Source: Bacillus sp. NP157
GTDB taxonomy: Bacteria; Pseudomonadota; Gammaproteobacteria; Xanthomonadales; Rhodanobacteraceae
Direction of reading: 5' to 3'
NCBI GenBank assembly: GCA_018889975.1
Contig: CP076546.1
Location: 3,596,001 to 3,660,000 of the forward strand
Length of the DNA: 64,000 bases
Below are positions 44,061 to 53,872 of the stretch, piece by piece. Positions within the stretch are counted from its first letter, which is position 1; the number at the start of each line of letters is the position of its first letter. The notes beneath the pieces were generated by a model. That model was given only the letters and a program-made list of their open reading frames with translations. It did no database searches and had not been told where the DNA came from. Made by a program: the position numbers and the translations under genes.

Positions 44061-45746
44061 CTACGTCGGCCCCGGCGTGCATCCCGGCTTGGTCGCATCC
44101 GCCGGCAGCAGTACGAAGGTCACCCGATTGGCGGTGCCCAGCGGCCGCACCTTGTCGGGCAGGACGCATTCGTCCAGCGCATCGTCGTTCGCGAAGATGA
44201 AGCGATGCGCGGGATCCGCCGCCTGCCACGCGCGCGCCGAGGCCATCTGTTCGGCGCCGCTACGTGCGAAACCGAACTCGGCCACGGGGCGCTTCGCCTG
44301 CAACAGGTTTTCTTCGCGCCATGCGACGAAACCGAGCTGCCCCTGCGAACCGATCGCCGCATCGGCATCGGCCATCACCGCCCGGGTGGACTGGTTGGCA
44401 TTGAGCAAGGGATAGGTGCCGATGGGCCAGATCATCCAGCCCAGCGCCATCCCGCAGAGCAAGGCGCCGATGCCACGCCGCGGCCGGAACAGCGCCGCCG
44501 CGACGAAGAACGCCACGCCAACGGCGATCACCCAGACCCACAACGCTTCGCCGTGGCCGGCCAGCTCGTAACCTTCGGCGATGCGCCGGGCGGCCTTGGG
44601 GGCGGACTTCAATGCCCAGGTGCCTGCCGCCGTGAAGACGACACCGCAGGCCACGGTGAACCAGAACCCCACGCGCTGCAGCCAGCGCGTCTTCAGCAAC
44701 TCGGCGACGTACGGTGCCATCGCCAGCGCCAGCATCGGCAACATCGGCAGGATGTAGACCTCGCGCTTGCCACGCGGGATCGAAAAGAACAGCAGCGTCA
44801 GCACGCACCACGCCAGCGGCATCCACACGCGCGCATCGCGCAGGCGCAGCGCGTCACGCCAGCGCGGCACCAGCAGCGGGATCAGCAGCCACGTCGGCAA
44901 CCACGAACGCACGATCACCACCAGGAAGAACCACGGCGCTTCCTCGTGCTGCCATGAGTTGGCGTAGCGCTCGGCGGTCTGGCGGAACAGGATGTCGTTG
45001 ACGTAGGCGAGGTATTCCGGGGTGCGCAGCCCATAGGCGGTGCCGAGCATCGGCACGAGCCACAGGGCGATGGCCACCAGGAAGGCCAGCGCACCCGCCG
45101 CCCAACGCCAGCCGTCGCGCTCGGTGCGAACCACGCCCGGCCAGCCACGCATGCGGCAGGCGACATAGGGGACCAGCATCAGCAGGGCGATCACGCCGAC
45201 GCCCTTGGTGATCACGCCGAGACCGGCGGCGAAGCAGCCGATCCAGTACCAGCGCCAGTCGGGTCCACGCAGGCAATGCAGCAGGATGCCGGCGTTGCCC
45301 ACGGTGATGAAAAACAGGCTGAGCGGGTCGATCTGCGCGTGGCGGATGACGTCCACGAACGGCATCGTGGCGAGCACGATGGTCGCGGCGACCAGGCCCG
45401 TCCGCGGGTCCCACAGCCGGCGACCCACGTGCCAGGTCACCGCGAGCGTACCGAGCCCCGCGAACAGGGAGGTCAGCAGGAAGGCACCGCGCCATCCACC
45501 GGTAAGCCACATCCATGCGGCCTCGGTCCACATCAGCATCGGCGGCTTGTCCGAGTACAGCTCGGCACCACGGTGCGGGAACAGCCACTGGCCGGATTCG
45601 AGCATCTGCCGGGCCACCAGCGCGAAGCGTGGCTCGTCGGGCGGCCACGGATCGCGCAGGCCGATGCCCGCGGCCAGGACCAACAGGGCTATCAACATGA
45701 ACCAGGCGAACGCGCGCCAGGATGTTCGGTCGTCGGTGACGTGCAT
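44061..45746 (-). CDS. ArnT/PMT-like membrane glycosyltransferase (GT39/GT83 type)
   Basis: 561 aa from ATG 45746; a TTG five codons upstream is less likely. About a dozen membrane helices. The first periplasmic loop GIGLRDPWPPDEPRFALVARQM holds the DEPR(Y/F) signature of ArnT and related polyprenyl-phosphate-dependent transferases, followed by YSDKPPMLMWTEA. The C-terminal 130 residues are a small periplasmic domain. Family members add aminoarabinose or other sugars to lipid A or other envelope acceptors. It converges on the YrbL gene with 19 bases between. Confidence 0.88.
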   Translation of the reverse strand: MHVTDDRTSWRAFAWFMLIALLVLAAGIGLRDPWPPDEPRFALVARQMLESGQWLFPHRGAELYSDKPPMLMWTEAAWMWLTGGWRGAFLLTSLFAGLGTLAVTWHVGRRLWDPRTGLVAATIVLATMPFVDVIRHAQIDPLSLFFITVGNAGILLHCLRGPDWRWYWIGCFAAGLGVITKGVGVIALLMLVPYVACRMRGWPGVVRTERDGWRWAAGALAFLVAIALWLVPMLGTAYGLRTPEYLAYVNDILFRQTAERYANSWQHEEAPWFFLVVIVRSWLPTWLLIPLLVPRWRDALRLRDARVWMPLAWCVLTLLFFSIPRGKREVYILPMLPMLALAMAPYVAELLKTRWLQRVGFWFTVACGVVFTAAGTWALKSAPKAARRIAEGYELAGHGEALWVWVIAVGVAFFVAAALFRPRRGIGALLCGMALGWMIWPIGTYPLLNANQSTRAVMADADAAIGSQGQLGFVAWREENLLQAKRPVAEFGFARSGAEQMASARAWQAADPAHRFIFANDDALDECVLPDKVRPLGTANRVTFVLLPADATKPGCTPGPT

Positions 45747-45835
45747 ACAGCGGCCGGACAAAGAGTCGTAGCCGCATGCTAGCCGACGAATGCTGTGTAG
45801 GTCCTTACGGTTTTGTGACGCTCAGGCGCAGGTGG

Positions 45836-47488
45836 TCACGCGGCTTCGGTGCGGAAAAATGCGACGCTATCGACCAGTGCGGCCGCGCGCGATTTCACGG
45901 CATCCGCCGCGGCCGCCGCTTCTTCCACCAGCGCCGAGTTGCTCTGGGTGACCTCGTCGATCTGCCGGACGGCCTCGTTCACCTGCAGGATGCCGCTGGC
46001 CTGGGTGTCGCTCAGGGTCGCGATCGTTCGCACGGCGTGGGTCACCCGATCGACGTCGCCGACCAGCATTGCCATGCGATCGCCGGCACGGCTGACCTGG
46101 CGCGAACCATCGTCGATCGTCTCGGACGACTCCTGCAGCAGGGCACGGATCTGCCCGGCCGCGGTCTTCGAATGCGACGCCAGCACGCGCACTTCGCCGG
46201 CGACGATGTTGAAGCCCTTGCCGGCGTCGCCGGCGCGCGCCGCTTCCACGGCAGCGTTCAGGGCAAGGATGTGGGTCTGCGACGCAATGCGTTCGATGGC
46301 TTCGGTGATCTCGGTGATGCGACCGGAGACGTTGGCGATGCGCTCCATCGCCACGACGGCATCGCGCATCGCCTGCTCACCTTCACGGGCACCGGCAAGC
46401 GACTGTTCCGCCGCCACGCGCGCTTCGCGCGCATTCGCCGCGTTCGCATGTACGCCGCTGGTGAATTCCTGCATGGACGATGCGGTTTCTTCCAACGCAG
46501 CAGCCTGTTCACTGGTACGCGAAGACAGATCGAGGTTGCCTTCGGCGATCTCGCCCGTGGACTGCGAGATTTCTTCCGCGCCCTGGCGGATGCTTGCGAC
46601 GACCTCGCGCAGCTTCGTATTCATCCGCGCCAGCGCGCGCAACAACTGGGCGGTCTCGTCGCGGCCTTCGGCCTCGACCACGCTCGACAGGTCGCCATCG
46701 GCGACCGCTCCCGCCACGGCCACGGCGTGGCCGATGGGACGCGTGATGCTCCGGGCGAGCAGAACCGTCACGATCGCGCCGAGTACGAGGGCGCCCAGGA
46801 CGACCCCCGCAAGCAACATCAGCACCTGCCGGTAGACCGCGGCGCTGGCTTCTTCGATCTGCCGCGCCGAGGCGGCCGATGCGGCGCGCACGTGCTCGAC
46901 GATGCCATCGATGGCGGCGGTCGGCGGCCGGTCGATGCCCTTGACCAGGCCGTCCACCACGTGGGCGCTGGTGACGTCGCTGGCCTTGTAGTGCTCCAAC
47001 GCGGCGAGGTAGGTGGTGCGCAAGCCGGCGTGGGTGGCCATCGCCGTGTCCACTTCGGCCACGGGCAGGCCCAGCGCCTGGACCTGGCCGCGCAGGCGGA
47101 CGAGGTCGCCGCGGACGGTGTCAGCCATGTGCACGAAGCCATCCCGGTGTTTGGCCAGCGCGGCGGGATCCGAGCCGCGCAGGAGCAGGTCCTTCCACTC
47201 CTGGACCTGGCGCTTGAAGTCGACCTGCGCCACGCGCGCGGTGTCGGCCGCGGCGGCATAGGCCTGGGAGGTTTGGGTCGAGCGGGCCTGGAACGCGTGC
47301 ATCCGGTCCAGCCCGCGCCAGCCCTCGGCGCCGACGATCAGGGTGGCGGCGAGCAGGAGCAGGCCGAGAGCCGCCAGGCGGGTGGCGATACGAAAACGGG
47401 AGAGGTACTTCACGATGCGACGGACCAAATGATTGACGCAGTCCGGTTGCATCGAAACGAAGGGGTGGGGAATACCCGTTATCGGCAT
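45836..47488 (-). CDS. Methyl-accepting chemotaxis protein
   Basis: 550 aa from ATG 47488, which has GGAGGTAAAGGAG upstream, although an internal GTG (47413) would give a start nearer the membrane helix. Membrane helices at about residues 36-55 and 205-228 enclose a four-helix periplasmic sensor of about 150 residues. A HAMP domain follows, then a long signalling coiled coil whose tip IASQTHILALNAAVEAARAG is the signature hairpin. The length of the cytoplasmic bundle suggests a 36-heptad class receptor. No che genes are in the window. It diverges from the sigma factor gene. Confidence 0.92.
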   Translation of the reverse strand: MPITGIPHPFVSMQPDCVNHLVRRIVKYLSRFRIATRLAALGLLLLAATLIVGAEGWRGLDRMHAFQARSTQTSQAYAAAADTARVAQVDFKRQVQEWKDLLLRGSDPAALAKHRDGFVHMADTVRGDLVRLRGQVQALGLPVAEVDTAMATHAGLRTTYLAALEHYKASDVTSAHVVDGLVKGIDRPPTAAIDGIVEHVRAASAASARQIEEASAAVYRQVLMLLAGVVLGALVLGAIVTVLLARSITRPIGHAVAVAGAVADGDLSSVVEAEGRDETAQLLRALARMNTKLREVVASIRQGAEEISQSTGEIAEGNLDLSSRTSEQAAALEETASSMQEFTSGVHANAANAREARVAAEQSLAGAREGEQAMRDAVVAMERIANVSGRITEITEAIERIASQTHILALNAAVEAARAGDAGKGFNIVAGEVRVLASHSKTAAGQIRALLQESSETIDDGSRQVSRAGDRMAMLVGDVDRVTHAVRTIATLSDTQASGILQVNEAVRQIDEVTQSNSALVEEAAAAADAVKSRAAALVDSVAFFRTEAA

Positions 47489-47640
47489 CTTCGCCCTCTC
47501 CTTTACCTCCGTCGGTCCCGGGCCATTTCAATTTTCCGGCTCCCGCACGTCTAGGGTGTTCGCCGGTGCGGAAACTGGCGTGCGTCCCTGCCCGTACGCA
47601 TGTCGGTTCCGCACCGTGCGACCCTATACCGGACACTTCC

Positions 47641-48204
47641 ATGAATGCGGTACCCCAGACGATGGACCCAACCGAGGCGACAGGCGCGCCCCGCGGACGC
47701 CGTGCCGACCAGGTGGTCGCCCTGTTCCGTGAGCACAATGCCGCCCTGGTCGCGTTCCTGCGCGCCCGGCTGAATTCGCTCGCCGATGCCCAGGAGGTCG
47801 CCCAGGAGGTGTACCTCAAGCTGCTGTCGCTGGACGACGCCACGAAAATCGACTCGCCGCGCGCCTTCCTGTTCCGCGCCGCGTCCAACCTCGCCGTGGA
47901 CCGTCTGCGCATGCGCAACGTCCGCGCGGCCGCCCCGGTGGACCCGGACCAGGACGACTGGCACGTGACGCCGCTGCCCGAGCAGCACGCCGCCGCCCTG
48001 CAGCAGTGGCGTGGCATGCGCGAGGCACTGGACGAACTGCCGGCGAAAACCAGCCGGGCGTTCGTGATGCACGTGATCGATGGCCGGGAGTTTTCCGCCA
48101 TCGCCAAGGATATGAACCTGAGCGAGCGCATGGTGCGCTACCACGTCGGTAATGCCCTGGCGCATTGCCGCGAACGCCGAGACCGAGCGGAGACACTTCG
48201 ATGA
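47641..48204 (+). CDS. ECF sigma factor, FecI-type
   Basis: 187 aa from ATG 47641; a second in-frame ATG at 47662 is possible. Region 2 is HNAALVAFLRARLNSLADAQ to AQEVYLKLLS and SPRAFLFRAASNLAVDRLR; region 4 is ALDELPAKTSRAFVMHVIDG and FSAIAKDMNLSERMVRYHV. These match iron-starvation sigma factors. Together with the next two genes it forms the cell-surface signalling set in which the loaded receptor activates the sigma factor through FecR. The FecR gene starts inside its stop (ATGA). Confidence 0.92.
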   Translation: MNAVPQTMDPTEATGAPRGRRADQVVALFREHNAALVAFLRARLNSLADAQEVAQEVYLKLLSLDDATKIDSPRAFLFRAASNLAVDRLRMRNVRAAAPVDPDQDDWHVTPLPEQHAAALQQWRGMREALDELPAKTSRAFVMHVIDGREFSAIAKDMNLSERMVRYHVGNALAHCRERRDRAETLR

Positions 48205-49220
48205 GCCTTTCGACCTTCGCCCCCGGCAAACGCATCGATCACGACGCCGCCGAATGGTGGGTGCGCCTGCGCGATCCCGCCCTGCCCGAGCAGGCCCTGG
48301 CCCAGTGGACCGACTGGCTGGAAGCCGATCCGCGGCATGCGGCCGCCTTTGAGCAGGCCTGCGTGCTGGCTGAACAGGCCGCGGCGCTGGGCAACGAACA
48401 GCGCGCCGACCTGCTCCGTCGCTTTGCGCCGGCGGCTGCCCCCGCCCGCCGCGCCCCGTCGCGCTTCGGCATGGCCCTGGCCGCCGGCCTGGCCGCCCTG
48501 ATGGTGCTGAGCGGTGGGCTCTACCTTGGCCTGCACCGCGCCGCGGACGCGCCGAAGGCCTACGCAAGCGAGCGTGCCGGCCATCGTGACATCGACCTGC
48601 CGGACGGCTCGAGCATCGAGCTGGGCGGCTCCACCTCGATCGTGGCCCGCTACGGCCACGACGTCCGCGCCGTCGACCTCGACGCGGGCGAGGCGTTCTT
48701 CCGCGTGGCCCACGCCGAGCGGCCGTTCGTGGTCAATGCCGGCCCGTTGCGCATCCGCGACCTGGGCACCGCCTTCAACGTGCGTCGCACCGGCGACCGC
48801 GTCACCGTGGCGGTGACCGAGGGGCGCGTCCGTGTGTCCCCGTCCAGCAACGACAGCGATGCCGGCACCGTCGAACTGGGCGCCGGGCGCGAAGTCTCAT
48901 TCGATCCCGAGACGCAGGCGATGCGCATCCTCGACATCGATCCCGCCGCGGCGACGGCCTGGCGCGGCCGCCGGCTGGAGTTCGTGAACGAGCCGCTGGC
49001 CTCGGTGGTGGAGAACGTGAACCGCTACAGCGCCCGCCCGATCCGCCTGTCCGACCCGGCGCTGGGCCGGATGACGTTTACCGGCACGGTCCAGGTCGAT
49101 ACCATCGACAGCTGGGTGGCGGCCCTGCCGCGCGTGTTCCCCCTCCGGGTGGATACCTTTGCCGACCACCTCGAGCTAGCGCGACAGACGTCCATGGCGC
49201 GGAGCCCAAAACCGCGCTGA
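48201..49220 (+). CDS. FecR-family anti-sigma/signal transducer
   Basis: 339 aa. The N-terminal cytoplasmic DUF4880 domain (DHDAAEWWVRLRDPALPEQ, WLEADPRHAAAFEQ) binds the sigma factor; one helix crosses the membrane (residues about 91-112, ALAAGLAALMVLSGGLYLGL); the periplasmic FecR domain contains DGSSIELGGSTSIVARYG and GEAFFRVAHAERPFVVNAG. A secretin-like STN end (ALPRVFPLRV) meets the receptor. It passes the substrate signal from the receptor to the FecI-type factor. Confidence 0.92.
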   Translation: MSLSTFAPGKRIDHDAAEWWVRLRDPALPEQALAQWTDWLEADPRHAAAFEQACVLAEQAAALGNEQRADLLRRFAPAAAPARRAPSRFGMALAAGLAALMVLSGGLYLGLHRAADAPKAYASERAGHRDIDLPDGSSIELGGSTSIVARYGHDVRAVDLDAGEAFFRVAHAERPFVVNAGPLRIRDLGTAFNVRRTGDRVTVAVTEGRVRVSPSSNDSDAGTVELGAGREVSFDPETQAMRILDIDPAAATAWRGRRLEFVNEPLASVVENVNRYSARPIRLSDPALGRMTFTGTVQVDTIDSWVAALPRVFPLRVDTFADHLELARQTSMARSPKPR

Positions 49221-49248
49221 CCCAATCCGACCCCTGGGGCCGCAGGTC

Positions 49249-51714
49249 TTGCAGTACTCCCTTCGCGGGCGCCGGCGCGTATCCACCGGCGCGCTCGCGT
49301 TTGCGCTGATGATGGCGCTGCGACCGGCGTGGGCCGGCGAAGGCTCCCCCGTCGGTGAAGCAGGCTCGCTGGTCGCGTTCACCATCGCGCCGCAGCCGTT
49401 GTCCACGGCGCTGCTGGCGTGGGGCAAGCAAGCCAACGTGCAGGTGCTCACCGCCTCGGGCAGCATCGCCAGCTGGCGGTCGTCAGGCGCACAGGGCATG
49501 TTGACCCCGGACGCGGCGCTGGATGAGCTGCTGCAGGGCACCGACCTCGAGAAGGAAGCCTACGACGCGCATACCGTCGTGGTTCGCCAGCGCCAGCGCC
49601 TCGGCAATGCCACGCCGGCGCCGGTGGATCCGCTGGTCGATTTCGATCCGCACAGCGTCACCCCGCTGGCCACCGTCGACGTGCGCGGCATCCTTGCCGA
49701 CGATACCTTCAAGGCGGACTCGTCGCGCACGGCCACGCGGACCGAAACCAGCCTGAGCGACGTGCCGCAGTCGGTCAGCGTGGTGACGCGTGAAGTCATC
49801 GCCTCGCAGCAGGCGGTGAGCATCGGCGATGTCGCCCGCTATGTCGCCGGCGTCCAGTATGTCGACGGCTACGGCGCGTCGCCGCTGTTCCTGATCCGCG
49901 GCTTCGATGCCGGCAACGGCATGACCGACGGCATGCCCAACGGCATCGCCCGCACGGACGACCTGCCGCCGCTGATCGGCATCGAGCGCGTGGAAGTGTT
50001 GCGCGGCCCGGAGGCGATCCTCGGCGACGCATCGCAGAACAACAATTTCGGCGGCTCCATCAACGTGGTGATGAAGCGCCCACAGGCCGAGCAGGTGCGG
50101 ACGCTCACGTGGTCGGCGGGCCAGTACGACGGTGCGCGCCTCGGCCTGGACATGGCCGGCACCGCGTCGAAAGACGGCGCATGGACCTACCGGCTGGTCG
50201 CCGCCGGGCAAGGAGCGCAAAGCACGCCGCAAGGCCACGGCAACGGTCGGGGCGCCTACCTTGCGCCGTCGATCGCCTGGCAGGATGGCGATACGCGCGT
50301 CATGGGCGGACTGGAATACGTGGACAACCGCGTGCCCGGCCCGGAGCACACCGTGTTGCTCGGCGCGTCGCTTTCGAGCGCCTCGCCCTACCGCGACCTG
50401 CCCGACGCGCCGGCCGACTACTCGACCTACCGCACCACGCGCGCCGTCTTCGAGTTCGACCATGACTTCGGCAACGACTGGAGCTTCCATAGCCAGGGCC
50501 AGTACGTGCGCCAGCGCAGCGACGGCCGCAACTGGTCGTACGTGGCGGGCGGCTATGGCGGCTACCTCACGCCGGTGGCGCGTAGCTTCCGCTACAAGGG
50601 CAGCTACTGGACCTGGCAGAACGACCTGCGCACGACGTTCGAGCAGGGAGACAGCGTGCACACCGTGCTGCTCGGCTTCGATGTCGCGCGCACGCATGCC
50701 GGCGACAGCGGCGTGGGCAGTGTCGAGGAAACCTTCAACACCAGCCTCGATCGCGGCGCGCAGATCGTGACGACGCCGATCGCCTTCGACCTGGCCACCG
50801 GCACGCGGATGTCCGAAAAGCTCGGTGCGCTGGTCACGCCGATCACCACTGTGCAGGACCTGGGCGGCTCGTGGCAGACCAATGCAGGCCTTTACCTGCA
50901 GGACCAGGTCGCGATCGGCGAGCAGTGGAACGTGCTGGCCGCCGTGCGCCGCACCACCTACCAGCTGGACACGCATTTCGAAGATGGCCTGCCACGCCGC
51001 CAGCGCAAGTCACGCTGGGTGCCGAAGCTCGGCGTGGTCTACAAGGTAAGCCCCGGCGTTGCGCTCTACGCCGACACGGCGGTCGGCTTCCAGCCCGACC
51101 CACTGCTCGGCAAGGATGGCCAGCCGCTACCGGCGGTCACCTCACGCCAGATCGAACTGGGCGGCAAGTTCGACCTGTTCGACCAGCGCGCGCGCCTGAC
51201 CGCGGCGCTGTATCGCATCCGCGTCGACCACAGCGTGGATCTGGTCTCGCCGGAACCGCCGTTCTTCGCGACGCCCGGCCCGGGGCAAACCAACCGCGGC
51301 TTCGAGATGGAGTTCACCGGCAACGTCGCCCCCGGCTTCGATGTGCTGGCCAGCCTGACCGAAACGCGCATCCATAACGAAGACGACACGCGCGCCACGG
51401 GTACGCCCAAGCACCAGGCCGCGATCTGGGCCAGCTATCGGCTCGGCAACGGCACGCTGCCATGGGGCATCGCCGCGGGCGTGATCGGGCGCAGCCGCAG
51501 CTACGGTCGCACCAGCACCGACGGCCAGTACTTCGGCATCCCCGGCCAGGCCAGCGTGGAAACGAACGTTACTCGCTATGGCGACCACTGGCGGGTTACC
51601 CTTGGCGTAAAAAACCTTTTCGCCCGCACGCTGTACGCCGTGAATTTCGACGACACCTTCGTGCCGATCCGGCAGGGCCGGACCGTGCTGCTGACCGGCT
51701 CTTACGACTTCTGA
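49249..51714 (+). CDS. TonB-dependent siderophore receptor with N-terminal signalling domain (FecA type)
   Basis: 821 aa from TTG 49249, with GGGGCCGCAGG as a weak ribosome site. Signal peptide ends near WAGEG. Residues about 40-115 are the STN signalling domain (FTIAPQPLSTALLAWGKQANV). The plug follows with SLSDVPQSVSVVTREVIASQQ and RVEVLRGPEAILGD, characteristic of siderophore receptors, and the 22-strand barrel ends in TGSYDF with terminal phenylalanine. It imports a ferric complex with TonB and signals to FecR/FecI. The siderophore is unknown; no biosynthesis genes are present. Confidence 0.92.
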   Translation: MQYSLRGRRRVSTGALAFALMMALRPAWAGEGSPVGEAGSLVAFTIAPQPLSTALLAWGKQANVQVLTASGSIASWRSSGAQGMLTPDAALDELLQGTDLEKEAYDAHTVVVRQRQRLGNATPAPVDPLVDFDPHSVTPLATVDVRGILADDTFKADSSRTATRTETSLSDVPQSVSVVTREVIASQQAVSIGDVARYVAGVQYVDGYGASPLFLIRGFDAGNGMTDGMPNGIARTDDLPPLIGIERVEVLRGPEAILGDASQNNNFGGSINVVMKRPQAEQVRTLTWSAGQYDGARLGLDMAGTASKDGAWTYRLVAAGQGAQSTPQGHGNGRGAYLAPSIAWQDGDTRVMGGLEYVDNRVPGPEHTVLLGASLSSASPYRDLPDAPADYSTYRTTRAVFEFDHDFGNDWSFHSQGQYVRQRSDGRNWSYVAGGYGGYLTPVARSFRYKGSYWTWQNDLRTTFEQGDSVHTVLLGFDVARTHAGDSGVGSVEETFNTSLDRGAQIVTTPIAFDLATGTRMSEKLGALVTPITTVQDLGGSWQTNAGLYLQDQVAIGEQWNVLAAVRRTTYQLDTHFEDGLPRRQRKSRWVPKLGVVYKVSPGVALYADTAVGFQPDPLLGKDGQPLPAVTSRQIELGGKFDLFDQRARLTAALYRIRVDHSVDLVSPEPPFFATPGPGQTNRGFEMEFTGNVAPGFDVLASLTETRIHNEDDTRATGTPKHQAAIWASYRLGNGTLPWGIAAGVIGRSRSYGRTSTDGQYFGIPGQASVETNVTRYGDHWRVTLGVKNLFARTLYAVNFDDTFVPIRQGRTVLLTGSYDF

Positions 51715-52625
51715 AAAGCCTTGAGCACCACGTCGCAGGCCTCGCGACGGAACGCGTCGCGCGCCGGCTTGCCGGTGGGCAGTTCCAGCACCGGCACGTC
51801 GTAGCAGCCACCCACGCCGGGCATGCCGCCATGCCGGCGCCAGAAGCGGTCATACGCCGTGACGCTGACGCCAGCGCGGCGATCTAGCGGGTGATCCGCG
51901 GCAGCGACGCCCCGGATCCGGTCGATGCCATAGTGGCCAGCCAGCGTGCGGACCACGGCGAGCAACAGCTCGCGCGGATGCAGGCCACCGGTCGCGCGGT
52001 TGAAGGCGGCGATGGCACCGCGGCCGAGATAGGCCCACGAGCCACGCATCGCCCCGAGCAGGATGCCCTCCGCACCGGCGAAGGTCACCGCGCAGGACGA
52101 AATCACTTCCTTGTCGGCGTTGAGCAAGAAAAGACCGAGCTCTCCGCACTGCTCGCTCTCGGGCGCGCGCGCATGCAGGTAAGCCACCTCGCCACTGCCG
52201 AGGGGTAGCGTGGCCAGGCGCACGTCATGGCCCTTGAGCAGGCGCAGGCGGAGTCGCTCGGGAAACTCGCGGGTGACGAAGCGGTAGTGCGACTCGATGA
52301 TCCGCGCCCGCGTGTCGAGGTCGAAACGCCGGGAGATGTAGTGCGGCTGCCAGCGCTCGTACAGCCGCGGATTGACCTCGGCGGCGGCGCGCATGTCGCG
52401 GGAGGTGCCGACGAGGCGTAGCCAGGCCGCCTGGCGCGACAGGCCACGCACGCTGCGCAGCAGGTAGCGCAGGCGACCTTCGGGCAAGGGAATCTGGTGG
52501 CGCTGCGCGGCGCGCCGGCGGAAGTGCTCGAACACCAGCCGGAGGCCGCCACTGGCGGGAGCCGGGGAGGCCCAGCCGAGGGGCAGGTCCGGGAGGGCGC
52601 GCGTGGCGTGGTAGCGGGACGACAT
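51702..52625 (-). CDS. VirK/YbjX (DUF535) family protein
   Basis: 307 aa, cytoplasmic. RYLLRSVRGLSRQAAWLRLV, PRLYERWQPHYISRRFD and GELGLFLLNADKEVISSCAV are typical of DUF535 proteins, which include VirK of Shigella and YbjX, linked to resistance to antimicrobial peptides and envelope stress; the biochemical role is unknown. The gene converges on the TonB receptor, overlapping it by 13 bases, and follows the SURF1 gene by about 60 bases on the same strand. Confidence 0.85.
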   Translation of the reverse strand: MSSRYHATRALPDLPLGWASPAPASGGLRLVFEHFRRRAAQRHQIPLPEGRLRYLLRSVRGLSRQAAWLRLVGTSRDMRAAAEVNPRLYERWQPHYISRRFDLDTRARIIESHYRFVTREFPERLRLRLLKGHDVRLATLPLGSGEVAYLHARAPESEQCGELGLFLLNADKEVISSCAVTFAGAEGILLGAMRGSWAYLGRGAIAAFNRATGGLHPRELLLAVVRTLAGHYGIDRIRGVAAADHPLDRRAGVSVTAYDRFWRRHGGMPGVGGCYDVPVLELPTGKPARDAFRREACDVVLKAFQKS

Positions 52626-52688
52626 ATCCCTAAGACGTGTCGGCCACCGAAAATTGAAATAGCGGCTGCCCGGACCACCCGGGCGCGG

Positions 52689-53471
52689 TTATTTGCGCTT
52701 GCGCTGGTCGCGCCAGACGACCCAGGCGCCGACCAGGGTCAGCAGCGCCAGCGCGTACCAGGTCAGGGCGTACTGCAGGTGGTTGTCGGGGAAGGCAATC
52801 ACGGTCAGGCCGCCGACCGGGCCCTGGCTGCCATCGGCACCGGGGCCGCCCGCCGTACCGGCATCCGCGTCGGCATCGACGAAGTAAGGCGCCGCATCCT
52901 GCAGCCCCTTGTCCCGGGCGATGGCCGCCACGTCGCGCGAAAACCAGCGGTCGGCCGCGGGATCGTTATCCTGCAGGAAGGCGCCCTTCGGTTCGCTGAT
53001 GCGCAGCAGGCCGGCCACGCTGGCCGGGCCCGCGGTACCGACCGCGCAGGTCGCCTTGCCAGCGCACCACGAGGGCAGCACGAAGCCGCGATTGACCAGC
53101 ACGACTTCGCCGTTGTCCTGGCGCAGCGGCGTCATCAGCCAGGAACCCAGCCCGAGCTCGGTGCTGGCACGCACGCGCACGCTCTTGTCCTGCAGGAAGG
53201 TGCCGCTGAGCTTCACCCGACGGTATTCGTCGTCCGCCGCGCTGATCGCCGGCCACTGCGCGCGACCGGGCGGATCCACCGCGGGCGCGTGCACGCGGGC
53301 ATCCACGCGCGCGATGAGTTCATGCTTCCACGCACGGCGATGCACCTGCCAGGTACCCAACGCCACGAACGCGGCGAAAAGACCCACCCCGCACAGTGCG
53401 AGCAGGCCCATTACGAAGACGCCGCGCGGAGGGCGCGGCGTCTCGTGGTCCCGGTGCGGCGACGTGCTCAA
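52689..53471 (-). CDS. SURF1-family oxidase assembly protein
   Basis: 260 aa from TTG 53471, overlapping the stop of cyoD (TTGA). Two membrane helices flank the periplasmic domain (residues about 18-41 and 233-253). LGTWQVHRRAWKHELIARVD and VLVNRGFVLP are signatures of the SURF1/Shy1 family, which helps insert heme into heme-copper oxidases. Its place as the last gene of the cyo operon supports a role in maturing this quinol oxidase. Confidence 0.9.
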   Translation of the reverse strand: MSTSPHRDHETPRPPRGVFVMGLLALCGVGLFAAFVALGTWQVHRRAWKHELIARVDARVHAPAVDPPGRAQWPAISAADDEYRRVKLSGTFLQDKSVRVRASTELGLGSWLMTPLRQDNGEVVLVNRGFVLPSWCAGKATCAVGTAGPASVAGLLRISEPKGAFLQDNDPAADRWFSRDVAAIARDKGLQDAAPYFVDADADAGTAGGPGADGSQGPVGGLTVIAFPDNHLQYALTWYALALLTLVGAWVVWRDQRKRK

Positions 53472-53872
53472 GGCAGGTTCTTGACCTGCTGGCTCATGTC
53501 ATGCGACATGCCAGGCATCATGTTGGCATTCATGTGGAACATGACCCAGATGGAACCGGTGAGCGTGATCACCACCAGCACCAGCGTGAAGATCAGCGCC
53601 AGCATGTTCCAGCCACCCTGCGACTTGGTATCCATGTGCAGGAAGTAAATCATGTGCACCACGATCTGGATGGCGGCGAAGGCCAGCAGCACCACCGACA
53701 GCGTGCGCGTATCCGGGATGACCTTGCCCATCACCAGCCAGAACGGAATCGCCGTCAGGATCACCGCGAGGAAAAACCCCATCGCGTAACCCTTGAGCGT
53801 GCTGTGGCTGACGACTTCGTCGTCGTGGTGGTCGTGATCGTGGTGATCGTGCGATTCAGCGTGCGCGCTCAC
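53468..53872 (-). CDS. cyoD: Cytochrome o ubiquinol oxidase subunit IV
   Basis: 134 aa from GTG 53872 with GGGAG before it, overlapping the stop of cyoC (GTGA). A histidine/aspartate-rich N-terminus ([12 protein letters not shown]) is longer than in E. coli CyoD and could hold metal. Three membrane helices follow; [20 protein letters not shown] and [10 protein letters not shown] are family markers. The last 15 residues are methionine-rich ([12 protein letters not shown]). Confidence 0.93.
   Translation of the reverse strand: MSAHAESHDHHDHDHHDDEVVSHSTLKGYAMGFFLAVILTAIPFWLVMGKVIPDTRTLSVVLLAFAAIQIVVHMIYFLHMDTKSQGGWNMLALIFTLVLVVITLTGSIWVMFHMNANMMPGMSHDMSQQVKNLP

Noticed and set aside
53820-53872. 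Histidine-codon-rich tract (CAC/GAC repeats) in cyoD considered as a tandem repeat
   Set aside because: It is simply the coding sequence of the His/Asp-rich N-terminus; no extended repeat unit is maintained.
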